Below, piece by piece: positions 11,038 to 23,600 of a stretch of DNA of 64,000 nt. Origin of the DNA: Solen grandis (lineage: Eukaryota > Mollusca > Bivalvia > Adapedonta > Solenidae). A program made the translations under genes and the position numbers. Positions within the stretch are counted from its first letter, which is position 1. The number at the start of each line of letters is the position of its first letter. The notes beneath the pieces were generated by a model. The model worked only from the letters and a program-made list of their open reading frames with translations. It did no database searches and was not told where the DNA came from. The DNA is taken from assembly GCA_021229015.1 (NCBI GenBank), contig CM037783.1:59123746-59187745 (forward strand), written 5' to 3'.

Positions 11038-12369
11038 ACAAGATGGCCATGATGGCCCTGTATCGCTCACCTGAGTACCATTGCTCTAAAGGCACTGTAT
11101 AATGCTACACACTAAATATCTTAACTCTTGACCTTGTGGTTTCTGAGAAGAAGATTTTCCTTTCTTCCTCTATATAAGCCTATGTAAAATCAAGTGACAC
11201 CTGGGGCGGACCCAATTTGGACCCAAGGGCCATGATTTGAACAACTTTGGTAGAGATCCTCTAGACAATGGTACAAGCCTTATATCTAAGCTCTAGGCCA
11301 TGTGGTGTCTGATAAGAAGATTTTTCTAGGTTTTCCCTATATAAGCCTATGTAAAATAAAGTGACCCCTGGGGCAGGACAAATTTTGACCCTAGGGCCAT
11401 GACCTGAACAATTTTGTAAAGGTTTATAAGACAATTCTACACGCTGTAGGCCTTACAGTTTTGCAGGAGAAGATTTTCTAAGATTGCATTTTAAAATCTA
11501 TTTTTAGCTCCTGTGACCTACTTTTTCAACCAATCATAATAATTTGTACAATTTTGTTAGGGGACATCATAAGGATGATTCCTGTGAAATTTTGTCAAAA
11601 TCCCTTCAGCGGATTAGGAGGAGATGTTGTTTAATGGAAAAAGTTGATGCAAGACGCACGCACACACGGACAGATGGACGGACGACAGACGCCGGACAAA
11701 AGGCAATCATAAAAGCTCACCATGAGCACATTGTGCTCAGGTGAGCTAATTATCTAAGCTCTAGGCCTTACGGATTCATAAAAGAAGATTTTTAAGACTT
11801 TCCTATATAACTCTATGTAAAACAAGTAAGCCCTGGTGTGGGGTCATTTATCACCATAGGGCTATGATTTGAACCATCTTGGTAATGAACCATTAGATGA
11901 TGCTACATACCAAATATCTTAGCTCTAGGCCTTATTATTTTATAGAAGAAGATTTTTAAAGTTTTTCACTATATAAACCTATGAAAAATAAAATGACCCC
12001 TGGGGCGGGGCCAATTTGACCCCAGGGTCACGATCTGAACAACTTTTGTAGATGTTCATAAGACAATTCTACATACCAATCATTAAAGATCTAGGCCTTA
12101 CAGTTTTGCAGGAGAAGATTTTCTAAGACTGCATTTTAAAAATCTATTTTTAGCTCCTGTGACCTACTTATTCACCCAATCAAAATAATTTGAACAACTT
12201 TGATAGAGGTCATGATAAGGATGATTCCTGTGAAGTTTGGTCAAAATCCATCCAGTGGTTTAGGAGGAGAAGTCGTTTGAATGAAAAGTTGACGACGGAC
12301 ACACGCACGGACGATGGACAACGGGCGATCACAAAAGCTCACCTTGAGCATTTTGTGCTCAGGTTAGCT
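11038..12369 (+). mobile_element. Pearl-like element, family F2 (BIV160-type), compound
   Basis: Starts ACAAGATGGCCATGATGGCC and CGCTCACCTGAG. Monomers of about 165 bp carry AAGTGACCCCTGG, GACCCTAGGGCCATGA, ATATCTAAGCTCTAGGCC and TTTTCCTATATAA. An internal 3' end (CTCACCATGAGCAC / GTGCTCAGGTGAGCT) is at 11715-11748, followed by more monomers and a second end at 12369, so this is two elements fused or nested. The unit without it reads ATGATGAAAAAAATATAT (near 8190). I recognise the monomer as BIV160-like from general knowledge of bivalve satellites. Confidence 0.7.
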
Positions 12370-12416
12370 AAAAATATATATTCCTTAAAATATTCTTACT
12401 CATAAATTCAACTTAC

Positions 12417-12476
12417 CTTTCTTATCAACCTTGCTTTCCTTTAATTCTGCTGCATCAAATTTATGTTGACTGCCAG
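12417..12476 (-). CDS. Exon A, copy 3
   Basis: 60 nt with the same splice signals. One replacement against copies 1-2: the fourth residue of GSQQ is His (GSQH). Frame intact, phase 1-1. Confidence 0.65.
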
Positions 12477-13058
12477 CTACAACAGATGAAAGGGAAACTA
12501 TTTATTGATTTCAAGCATAAATGACCATAGATCAGGTCAGATATTCAGGTCATATGTAACCTTTGTCAATCAGGGATGTCTAAGTGAATAAAGCTTACAG
12601 CTGTGATTGGAAAATAATGCATTGTCTACAGTTACTGTGATCTTGAATTTTCAGGCAACCTCTGGTCAAAAGCAACATTTGTGTTAAGTGTTGAACTTTG
12701 CTCTTGCAGCGCCCATTTCCTTGGCCTTATGGAAATGACCTAATATCAAGGTCATTATGACTCAACTCATCACCTGGTCATAAGCGACCATTATCCCTTC
12801 TATCTCTCTATCTATCTGTGTATGTGTGTGTTTGTGTGTTACAGGTCAGTCAATAGATTAGGACTTAAAATGCCTGTGACCTTAACCTTGAGAAATTTAC
12901 CTTGGGCAAGGTTAGCTAAAACAATTTCATCCTTTTATAGAAAGGTCTGTAAGTATCATAATATTGCTTCACAGATAAAAGTTGTCTTTAAGTTTGATCC
13001 TTTTTGTCTTTAGGTTTGATAAAGATTTCTCAAGAAATAAACATGCTTTTCATATAAA

Positions 13059-14056
13059 ACAAGAGCTGTCAGAGGACAGCACGCTCAACTATTCAAAATG
13101 CTTGTTAGTAAATAAAATGAAATCTATTTCAATTCTTGCCTTTCACATACCCTGTACATAATAATAGTCAAAAATGATATACCTTGATAGTCTGATATCC
13201 CTTAATATTTTTATGATGTCTAAAATCAATCCCATGCCTATTTACTGAGACAGAAGCACAATAAAACTGTGCATGCAAAACTTTAACCAAAAATCCAAGT
13301 TAGAAAAGGGCCATATTTTGCATAAAATTCAGTCCAAAAGTTATCCTCCTTAGTTTTCTGATGCCCCTGAAGACACTCCTTAACTTTCTAGTCAATCCCA
13401 CAAGCAATTTCTAAGATATAAGCTGGATAGTAGCTTGAATGGAAAAATTTAACCAAAATTCTAAGTTAAAAGGGGGCCATAATTTGTAACATATTCCATC
13501 AAGAGTTATCTACCATGACAGTATGATACCCCTTGACATATTAAAGATGTTTAAAATCAATTGCATGCCTGGATACTGAGATATAAGCATGAGAGTATCT
13601 TGCATGCAAAACTTTAACCAAAATTTCTTAAGTTAAAAAGGGGCCATAATTTGTAATATATTCCATCAAGAGTTATCTACTTTGGTTGTATGATGCCCCT
13701 AAACATATTCATAAACTTTCAAGTCAATACCATGAATGGTTTTTGAGATACAAACTCTAGAGATAGTAGCTTACACGCAAAACTTCAACCAAATTTTCTA
13801 TTGCATGCAAAACTTTAACCCAAATTTCTAAGTTAAAAAGGGGCCATAATTCATATTAAATTCATTCAAGAGTTATCTACCTTGGTTGTCTGATGCCCCT
13901 GAACATATTTATAAAGTTTCAAGTCAATACTATAAACAGTTATTGAGATATAAGGTTGATAGTAACTTGCACTCAAAACTTTAACCAAAAGCTGCAACGC
14001 CAACGCCGACACCAGGGTGACTACAATAGCTCTCATATTCTTTGAATAGTCGAGCT
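13059..14056 (+). mobile_element. Pearl-like element, family F3 (copy 1)
   Basis: Starts ACAAGAGCTGTCAGAGGACAG. CGCTCAACTATTCAAA near the start is the inverted counterpart of TTTGAATAGTCGAGC at the end. Monomers of about 160 bp carry GCAAAACTTTAACCAAA, AAAAGGGGCCATAATT and AGAGTTATCTACC. The empty site is visible in units 1 and 2 (CATATAAAAAAATGACTTTTTGAG, near 6520 and 9345). Confidence 0.75.
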
Positions 14057-14220
14057 AAAAAGTGACTCTATATTTTGAGAGAAGGAAATCCAAGAGAATC
14101 TTTTCTCAAATGATAATTTCAATAAAACAACAGGGTGTTGCTCACTCATCTGAAGACCCTGGCTTTCAGTATGCTTTAAGTAGAAATACATTCTGATCAA
14201 GTTCTGAAAGGCCAAGGACA

Positions 14221-15371
14221 ACAAGAGCTGTCAGAGGACAGCACGCTCGACTATTCAAAATGCTTGTTGGTAAATCAAATGAAATCTATTTAAATTCTTG
14301 CCCTTCATATTCCATGTACATAATAATAGTCAAAAATGATATACCTTGATAGTCTGATACCCTCAATATATTTATGAAGTCTAAAATCAATCCCATGCCT
14401 AGTTATTGAGACATAAGCACAATAACACTGTGCATGCAAAACTTTAACCAAAAATCCAAGTTAGAAAAGGGCCATAATTTGCATCAGTCCAAAAGTTATC
14501 CTCCTGTTTTCTGATGCCCTTGAAGACACTCCTTAACTTTCTAGTTGATTCCACAAGCAATTTCTGAGATATAAGCTGGATAGTAGCTTGAATGCAAAAA
14601 TTTAATCAAAATTCTAAGTAAAAGGGGGTCAAAATTTTTAATTCATTGCATCAAGTGTTATCTTCCTTTATAGAATGATACCCCTAAACATATTAAAGAT
14701 GTTTCAAATCAATTCCATGCCTGGACTCTGAGATATTAGCATGAAAGTACTTTGCATGTAAAACTTTAACCAAAATTTCTAAGCTAAAAAAGGGGCCATA
14801 ACTTGTAATATATTCCATCAAAAGTTATCTACCATGAAAGTATGATACCCCTAAACATATTTAAGATGTTTCAAATCAATCCCATGCCTGGATACTGAGA
14901 TATTAGCATGAAAGCTTATGCAAAACTTTAACCAAAATTTCTATGTTAAAAAGGGGCCATAATTTGTAATATATTCCATCAAGAGTTATCTACCTTGGTT
15001 GTATGATGCCCCTAAACATATTCATAAGCTTTCAAGTCAATACCATGAATGGTTATTGAGATACAAACTAGATAGTAGCTTGCACGCAAAACTTTAACCA
15101 AATTTTCTATTGCATGCAAAACTTTAACCAAAATTTCTAAGTTAAAAAGGGGCAATAATTAATATTATATTCAGTCAAGAGTTATCTACCTTGGTTGTCT
15201 GATGCCCATGAACATATTTATAAACTTTCAAGTCAATACCATAAATTGTTATTGAGATATAAGGTTGATAGTAACTTGCACGCAAAACTTTAACCAAAAG
15301 CTGGAACGCCAACACCGACACCGACGCGAGGGTGACTACAAAAGCTCTCATATTCTTCGAATAGTTGAGTT
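14221..15371 (+). mobile_element. Pearl-like element, family F3 (copy 2)
   Basis: Same family as 13059, inserted 165 bp downstream in the same unit. The empty site AGGACAAAAATGTGGCTTC is preserved in units 1 and 2 (near 6685 and 9510). Ends TTCGAATAGTTGAGTT, a worn form of the family end. Confidence 0.75.
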
Positions 15372-15819
15372 AAAAATGTGGCTTCTAGAGTTTTCACAAG
15401 GCTTTGGCCAACTGACCTACTTTGAGACTCCATATGACTCACTTTCAAACTCATCCATGATTTTATGCAATTTATGCAGCCATCAAAAAATTCTGATCAA
15501 ATTTTGTGAAGATATTGGGCCTAAAATGTGGCCTCTATGGTGTTTTTTTCCTAGGATTTGACCCAATGATTTACTTTTTAACCAACATGACCCGGTTTTG
15601 AACATGCAAGCTTTTCATACAGACAAACATTATGCATAAGTTTGTACAAATTGGATCATACTGTAGATTCTTTGGTGTTTACTAACAAATTGTTGATGCC
15701 AGACGACACAAAACAGAAGAAAGGCAATCAGAGAGTGTGCTCATAAGAGCTTACAAGAGCTACAAGGTCATGTAAATGATACTGTTGATAATTTCAGCTT
15801 CATAAATAAACATCCTTAC

Positions 15820-15906
15820 CTTGTGGTGTTTCCTGCTCATCCTTTTTGCAGTCATCATTGTTTTCATCTTGTCCATGGTCCCAGCCTGTTGATCCTCCAT
15901 TGACAG
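15820..15906 (-). CDS. Exon B, copy 3
   Basis: 87 nt with the same splice signals. Replacements near the N-terminal side against copies 1-2 (SGGPTDW becomes NGGSTGW), frame open. Amino-acid change without frame loss is what a coding exon under relaxed selection would show. Confidence 0.65.
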
Positions 15907-16224
15907 CTAGAAAAAGTTAGAAAAACATTAGGAGATGCATTACAATGTACAGAACAAGAATTCCAAGTAGGCTAACACAAGTAGCAATTCTTACAGAAAT
16001 CAAAGTATTAGTTCACAAAATGTTATTATTTATCTTTTGAAACCTAATAAAACAAGAGAATCGACTGAACCAATAGGTGTTCCAAGAACAAGCACGATTT
16101 CTAAAGGGGCTAATTTTTATTTTCATTTCCAATATGTCTATGTAAAATTTAATAATATGCTAAGTGCCATGCAAGGGAGCTATACATGTACCAGTACCAT
16201 TTTTTTATGATTCTGGTATTTTGC

Positions 16225-16290
16225 AATTGAGGATCGAACCCTCAACCTCTTGTTTCTGGGGTGGCCACTGAGACTGGCGAGAAGAGGTTT
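16225..16290 (-). repeat. tRNA-derived SINE-like head, copy 3
   Basis: On the minus strand the B-box word GGTTCGATCC is intact and lies about 35 nt after CAGTCTCAGTGG. Equivalent intron copies are at 7541 and 10361. Confidence 0.5.
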
Positions 16291-16488
16291 TATTTTTTAA
16301 TTAAATTCTGTTGGTTGCATAGGCAACCAAAGTTCTACTTAAATCAAGTTTATTTTAGTTTCTCTAAATGTATCATTTATCAAATTCATATAGTTGCTAT
16401 CATTTCATAGTAGATTATTATGCTTCCAAAGACCTTTACCATGTGATATATTGATGGGTTTAAAGGGAAGGAAACTATAGAATAATCA

Positions 16489-17807
16489 ACAAGAAGGCCA
16501 TGATGGCCCTGAATCGCTCACCTGAGTACCATTGCTTCAACTGATGTCAAGGTTTTTAAACAGACAAGGATTCTGATATAACTTAATCTAAAACATTTTA
16601 CCCCTGACAATACTACATACCAAATATCTAAGCAATGGGCCATATGGTTTCAGAGAAGACTTGGGCGCAGGGTCATTTATCATCGTAGGGCCAAGACTTT
16701 GAAAATCTTTGTAATGAACCATTAGATGATGCTACATACCAAATATCTAAGCTCTAGGCCTTATGGATTCATAGAAGAAGATTTTTTAAGATTTTCCTAT
16801 ATAACTCTGTGTAAAACAAGTGACCCCTGGTGCGGGGTCATTTATCACCATAGGGCTATGATTAGTACAATCTTGGTAGTGGCCCATAAGATGATGCTTC
16901 ATACCAAATATCTAAGCTCTAGGCCTTATGCATTCATGGAAGAAGATTTTTTAAGATTTTCCTATATAACTCTATGTAAAACAAGTGACCCCTGGTGCGG
17001 GGTCATTTATCACCTATGATTTGTACAATCTTGGAGTGGCCAATAAGATGATGCTACATACCAATATCTAACTCTAGGCCTTATGGATTCATAGAAGAAG
17101 ATTTTTTAAGATTTTCCTATATAACTTTGTAAAACAAGTGACCCCTGGTGCGGGGTCATTTATCACCATAGGGCTATGATTTGTACAATCTTGGTAGTGG
17201 CCAATAAGATGATGCTTCATACCAAATATCTAAGCTCTAGGCCATATGGATTCATAGAAGAAGATTTTTTAAGATTTTTCTATATAACTCTATGTAAAAC
17301 AAGTGACCCCTGGTGCGGGGTCATTTATCACCATATGGCTATGATTTGTACAATCTTGGTAGTCCAAAAAAAAATTTTTTCAAGTTTTTCCTATATTAGC
17401 CTATGTGAAATCAAGTGACCCCTGGGGCGGGGCCAATTTTGACCCCAGGGTCATAATTTGTACAATCCTGGTAGAGAGTCATAAGATCATGCTACATACC
17501 AAAAATCAAAAGGCTAGGCCTTGTGGTTTCAGAGAAGAAGATTTTTTAAATTTTCATTTTTAAAATCTATTTTTAGCTCCTGTGACCTAATTATGCGATG
17601 GACCAGAACCATTTATACAACTTTAGTAGAGCTTCATCCAAGGAACATTCCTGCAAAATATTTTTCAAATTGGCCAAGCCGTTTAGGAGGAGATGTTGTT
17701 TGAAGCAATTGTTGACGCCGGACGCACGCACGCACGCACGGACGACGGACGCCGGACAAAAGGCAATCAGAAAAGCTCACCTTGAGCACGTTGTGCTCAT
17801 GTGAGCT
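16489..17807 (+). mobile_element. Pearl-like element, family F2 (BIV160-type), about six monomers
   Basis: ACAAGAAGGCCATGATGGCC start and a CTCACCTTGAGCAC / GTGCTCATGTGAGCT end. Monomers of about 165-170 bp. A degenerate ACGC/ACGG stretch precedes the end hairpin. The empty site AATAATCAAAAATGTGTAAC is seen at about 4965 and 7800. A 97-codon frame at 16726-17019 merely runs through the monomers. Confidence 0.8.
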
Positions 17808-18259
17808 AAAAATGTGTAACTGGATTAATATTTTTAACAATGGGAAGTAAGTTGTTGGTTAAAAGAAAGAAATCATTTCTTGCTTGTTTTAAAGGATGTA
17901 CACGTCTCAATGTGTATCTCTTTCTATCTGAATAGTTTTCTATAAATGGGTCTTAAGTTTGCCTTTCATGGATTTAATCTATCAACAGTGATCTAGCTTT
18001 GATGTGTTTTATATGTTTATAGTTTCAACAATAAATTGATGCATGTCTAATGACCTAATTTCATTTTATCACTACAGATAAAAGGTTTAAAGGCGGTTCA
18101 AACTGTGAAAAACAAAATGACAGATACTATCAGTAAAAGTTTTCTACATGAGGTGTACTCCTTAAGTATATTAATATGATGTACTTCAGTACGATTAAAA
18201 ATCAATGATGAAAAAAATATATATTCCTTAAAATATTCTTACTCATAAATTCAACTTAC

Positions 18260-18319
18260 CTTTCTTATCAACCTTGCTTTCCTTTAGTTCTGCTGCATCA
18301 AATTTATGTTGACTGCCAG
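18260..18319 (-). CDS. Exon A, copy 4
   Basis: 60 nt, with the GSQH variant shared with copy 3 and the same splice signals. Its partner B exon is missing: the unit is cut at about 18843 and pearl-like elements follow up to 20970. Confidence 0.65.
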
Positions 18320-18842
18320 CTACAACAGATGAAAGGGAAACTATTTATTGATTTCAAGCATAAATGACCTTAGATCAGGTCAGATATTCAGGTCATATGT
18401 AACCTTTGTCAATCAGGGATGTCTAAGTAAATAAAGCTTACAGCTGTGATTGGAAAATAATGCATTGTCTACAGTTACTGTGATCTTGAACTTTTAGGCA
18501 ACCTCTGGTAAAAAGCAACATTTGTGTTAAGTGTTGAACTTTGCCCTTGCAGCACCTATTTCCTTAGCCTTACGGAAGTGACCTAATATCAAGGTCATTA
18601 TGACTCAACTCATCACCTGATCATAAGTGTCCAATTATCCCTTCTATCTATCTATCTATATATCTATTGATGTGTGTGTGTGTTACACGTTAGTCAATAG
18701 ATAAGGACTTAAATTGCCTGTGACCTTAACCTCCAGAAATTTACCTTGGACCAGGTTAGCTAAACATCCTTGTAAGTATAGACCAAATCATCCTTACATT
18801 GTTTCACAGATAAAAGTTGTCTTTAAGTTTGATCCTTTTTGT

Positions 18843-19265
18843 ATTTTTATGATGTCTAAAATCAATGCCTAGTTACTGAGACATAAGCGCAATAACGCTG
18901 TGCATGCAAAACTTTAACCAAAAATCCAAGTTAGAAAAGGGCCATAATTTGCATAAAATTCAGTCCAAAAGTTATCCTCCTTAGTTTTCTGATGCCCCTG
19001 AAAACACTCCTTAACTTTCTAGTCAATTCCACAACCAATTTCTGAGATATAAGGTGGATAGTAGCTTGAATGCAAAAATCAAACCAAAATTCTAAGTTAA
19101 AAGGGGGTCATAACTTGTAATATATTCCATCAAAAGTTACCTACCTTGATAGCATGATACCCCTAAACAAATTAAAGATGTTTCAAATCAATCCCATGCC
19201 TGGACTCTGAGATATTAGCATGAAAGTACCTTGCATGCAAAACTTAAACCAAATATTCTAAGTTA
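18843..19265 (+). mobile_element. F3 pearl-like element, 5'-truncated fragment
   Basis: Monomer sequence of family F3 (GCAAAACTTTAACCAAA, AAAAGGGCCATAATTTGC) begins abruptly at about 18843 without the ACAAG head and is interrupted at 19266 by an F2 element. Its left junction marks the loss of part of a 2.8-kb unit. Confidence 0.6.
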
Positions 19266-20970
19266 ACAAGAGGGCCATGATGGCCCTGGATCGCTCACCT
19301 GAGTACCATTGCTACAACTGATTACAAGGTTTTTAAACAGACAAGAATTCTGATATAACTCAATCTTAAACATTTTAGCCCTGACAATACTACACACCAA
19401 ATATATAAGCACTGGGCCTTATGGTTTCAGAGGAGAAGACTTAGTGCGGGGTCATTTATCTCCAAAGGGCCACCATTTTGAAAATCTTGATAATGAACCA
19501 TAAGATGATGCTTCATACCAAATATCTAATCTCTAGGCCTTATGGATTCATAGAAGAAGATTTTTAAAGATTTTCCTATATAACTCTATGTAAAACAAGT
19601 GACCCCTGGTGCGGGGTCATTTATCACCATAGGGCTATGATTTGTACAATCTTGGTAATGAACCATAAGATGATGCTACATACCAAATATCTAAGCTCTA
19701 GGCCTAATGGATTCATAGAAGAAGATTTTTAAAGATTTTCCTATATAACTCTATGTAAAACAAGTGACCCCTGGTGCGGGGTCATTTATCAGCGTAGGGC
19801 TATGATTTGTACAATCTTGGTAATGGCCCATAAGATGATGCTACATACCAAATATCTAAGCTCTAGGCCTAATGGATTCATAGAAGAAGATTTTTAAAGT
19901 TTTTTCTATATAACTCTATGTAAAACAAGTGACCCATGGTGCGGGGTCATTTATCACCATAGGGTCATGATTTGTACAATCTTGGTAATGAACCATAAGA
20001 TGATGCTTCATACCAAATATCTAATCTCTAGGCCTTATGGATTCATAGAAGAAGATTTTTAAACATTTTCCTATATAACTCTATGTAAAACAAGTGACCC
20101 CTGGTGCGGGGGCATTTATCACCGTAGGGCTATGATTTGTACAATCTTGGTAATGAACCATAAGATGATGCTACATACCAAATATCTAATCTCTAGGCCT
20201 TATGGATTCATAGAAGAAGATTTTTAAAGCTTTTCCTATATAACGCTATGTAAAACAAGTGACCCCTATTGCGGGGGCATTTATCACCGTTTGGCTATGA
20301 TTTGAACAATCTTGGTAATGAACCATTAGATGATGCTACATATGAAATATCTAAGCTCTAGGCCTTATGGATTCATAGAAGAAGATTTTTAAATTTTTCC
20401 TATATAAATCTATGTTAAACAAGTGACCCATGGTGCGGGGGCATTTATCACCATAGGGCTAAGATTTGAACAATCTTGGTAATGAACCATTAGATGATGC
20501 TACATACCAAATATCTAAGCTCTAGGCCTAATGGATTCATAGAAGAAGATTTTTAAAGATTTTCCTATATAACTCTATGTAAAACAAGTGACCCCTGGTG
20601 CGGGGTCATTTATCACCGTAGGGCTATGATTTGTACAATCTTGGTAATGGCCCATAAGATGATGCTACATACCAAATATCTAAGCTCTAGGCCTTGCAGT
20701 TTTGCAGAAGAAGATTTTCAAAGTTTGCATTTTTAAAATCTATTTTTAGCTCCTGTGACCTACTTTTTCAACCAATCTGAATAATTTGTACAACTTTGAT
20801 AGAGGGCATCATAAGGATGATTCCTGTGAAGTTTGGTCAAAATCCCTTCAGCGGTTCAGGAGGAGATGTTGTTTAAAGCAAATTGTTGACGACGGACGGA
20901 CGCACGCACGGACGACAGACAAAAGGTGATCACAATAGCTCACCTTGAGCACTTCGTGCTCAGGTGAGCT
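19266..20970 (+). mobile_element. Pearl-like element, family F2 (BIV160-type), about nine monomers
   Basis: ACAAGAGGGCCATGATGGCC start. Monomers of about 165 bp with CAAGTGACCCCTGGTGCGGGG, GGGCTATGATTTGTACAATC and AAATATCTAAGCTCTAGGCC. Then GACGGACGGACGCACGCACGG and the terminal hairpin CTCACCTTGAGCAC / GTGCTCAGGTGAGCT. The longest BIV160-like array in the window. Confidence 0.8.
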
Positions 20971-21148
20971 AAAAAGTTAAAAGGCTGTTCAAACTGTGAA
21001 AAACACAATCCATATACTATCAGTGTAAGTTTTCTACATGAGGTGTTCTCCTTAAGTATATTAATATGATGTACTTCAGTACGATTAAAAATCAATGATG
21101 AAAAAAAATATCTTCCTTAAAATATTCTTACTCATAAATTTAACTTAC

Positions 21149-21208
21149 CTTTCTTATCAACCTTGCTTTTCTTTAGTTCTGCTGCATCAAATTTATGTTT
21201 ACTGCCAG
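21149..21208 (-). CDS. Exon A, copy 5
   Basis: 60 nt with the same splice signals. Several replacements (GSKHKFDAAELKKSKVDKK in place of GSQQKFDAAELKESKVDKK), all in frame. The most diverged A copy. Confidence 0.6.
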
Positions 21209-22408
21209 CTACAACAGATGAGAGGGAAACTATTTATTGAATTCAAGCATAAATGACCATAGATAAGGTCAGATATTCAGGTCATACGTAACCTTGTTAA
21301 TCAGGGATGTCTATGTGAATAAAGCTTACAGCTGTGATTGGAAAATAATGCATTCTCTATAGTAACTGTGACCCTGACCTTTCAGGCAATCTCTGTTCAA
21401 AAGCAACATTTGTGTTAAGTGTTGAACTTTGCTCTTGCAGCGCCCATTTCCTTGGCCTTATGGAAATTATCTAATATCAAGGTCATTATGACTCAACTCA
21501 TCACCTGGTCATAAGCGACCATTATCCCTTCTATCTCTGTGTGTGTGTGTGTGTGTGTGTGTTACAGGTTAGTCAATAGATAAGGACTTAAACTGCCTGT
21601 GACCTTAACCTCCGGAAATTTACCTTGGACCAGGTAAGCTAAAACAATTTCATCCTTTTATAGAAAGGTCTGTAAGTATAGACCAAATCATCTTAACATT
21701 GCTTCACAGATAAAAGTTGTCTCTAAGTTTGATACTTTTTGTCTTTAGGTTTGATCAAGATTTCTCCAGAAATGAAAATGCTATTCATATAAAAAAGTTG
21801 ACCCTATATTTTGAGAGAAAGAAATCCAAGAGAATCTTTACTCAAATGATAATTACATTAAAACAAGAGGGTGTTGCTCGCTCATCTGAAGACCCTGACT
21901 TTCAGTAGGCTTTAAGTAGATATACATTTCGATCAAGTTTTGTAAAGATTGGATAAAAAAATGTGGCTTCTAGGGTTTTCACAAGGATTTGGCCAACTGA
22001 CCTACTTTAAAACTCTATATGACTCACTTTTGAACTCATCCATGATTTTATGCAATTTATGCAGCAAACAAAAAATTCTGATCAAATTTTGTGAAGATAT
22101 TGGGCCTGAAATGTGGCCTCTATGGTGTTATTTTTTCTAGGATTTACCCAATAATATACTTTTTAACCAACATGATCCGGTTTTGAACATGCAAGCTTTT
22201 CATAAAGACAAACATTATGCATAAGTTTGAACAGATTGGATCATACTGTAGCTTCTATAGTGTTTACTAACAAATTGTTGATGCCAGACGACACAAAACA
22301 GAAGAAAGGCAATCAAAGAGTGTGCTCAGAAGAGCTAACAAGAGCTACAAGGTCATGAATGTAAATGATACTGTTGATTATTTCAGCTTTATAAATAACC
22401 ATCCTTAC

Positions 22409-22495
22409 CATGTGCTGTGCCCTGCTCATCCTTTTTGCAATCATCATTTTTTTCATCTTGTCCATGGTCCCAGTCTGTTGATCCTCCATTGACAG
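22409..22495 (-). CDS. Exon B, copy 4
   Basis: 87 nt between CTAG and GTAAGG on the minus strand. The 3' part differs from other copies (ends GTAHG-like instead of ETPQ), frame open. Nearest upstream exon on this strand is C at 30800. Confidence 0.6.
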
Positions 22496-22650
22496 CTAGA
22501 AAACGTTAGAAATACATTAGGAGATGCATTAAAATGTATAGAAAAAGAATTCCAAGTAGGCTAACACAAGTAGCAATTCTTACAGAAATCTAAGTATTAG
22601 TTCACAAAATGTTATTATTTATCTCTGGAAACCGAATAAAACAAGAGAAC

Positions 22651-23600
22651 CCACTGTGTATAACCATGTCGGCAGGCTCTCTGCATAAATCGTTATATTG
22701 GCAGGCTCTCTGCGTTCGCACTGGTCATTCTCTGCCATAAACACTAGCAAACGCTGGACGGACGGGAAAGAAACAGACCAATTGTCACTTTTTAAAGTTG
22801 AGTTGCTCAATATTAAGTATTGCATGGAATATTAAAGTATCTTAGCTATGTATATGGTGTAAACTTTTCAATTATCAGCGACTGCGACCTGAAACTTGGA
22901 CAAACTGTTTAGTGATGTACCAACATGGAACACAACCTCGGCACTTTTTACAGGCTTCAGCAGGTTATTGCTTTGATTATGTCTATAATATGACCATCGA
23001 ATGTTTACTTTTAAGTATATTCTTCAAGAAGATACCGATAAATTGACCGATTTTAATGTGAATTTCTTGAAAAAACCCTACTTTCTGTTTTGTCGTGGCA
23101 TGGGAGGCCTCTCTGCACATCACTTTTTGAAGCACAGGCAGGCTCTCTTCAAGCTATGGTTTATCTTATTGTTTACGGAAAATGAATCATTTCATGGGTC
23201 CGTACCGGTTACTTTGTGTTTTTAATTTCGTACTTTGCATGTAATTTGTATTGTTTTCGTAGTCAGATACAAATCTGTTAAAAGTATATATGTGTTACTT
23301 TTTTTATACTTTTTTGTTGATGCGAATATAAACTTCACTTAACTGTTTGGCCGAGTTTCAGGTCGCAGTCGCTGATAATTCAAATGTTAACACACATATA
23401 CATAGCTAAGATACTTTAATATTCCGTGCAATACCTAATATTGAGCAACTCAACTTTGAAATGTGACCATTGTTGTTTTTTTCCCCCTTCCATCCAGCGT
23501 TTGTTAGTGTTTATGGCAGAGAATGACCGGTGTGAATGCAGAGAGCCTGCCGATATAGCGATTTCCGCAGAGAGCCTGCCGATATGGTTATGCACCATGG
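22651..23600. mobile_element. Foldback-type element with arms of about 260 bp
   Basis: Left arm 22651-22910 and right arm 23341-23600 are imperfect inverted repeats. Matching words include ATAACCATGTCGGCAGG with its complement, and TCAGCGACTGCGACCTGAAA with TTTCAGGTCGCAGTCGCTGA. The insertion splits AGAGAATCGACTGAACC, intact near 7378 and 16060. About 430 bp of unique sequence lies inside. Target duplication is unclear. Short open frames in the arms (22619-22825, 23416-23725) are mirror images of each other and not genes. Confidence 0.75.

Noticed and set aside
16726..17418. Two frames of 80-97 codons with internal peptide repeats
   Set aside because: They follow BIV160-like satellite monomers; the repeat in the peptide is the DNA monomer.
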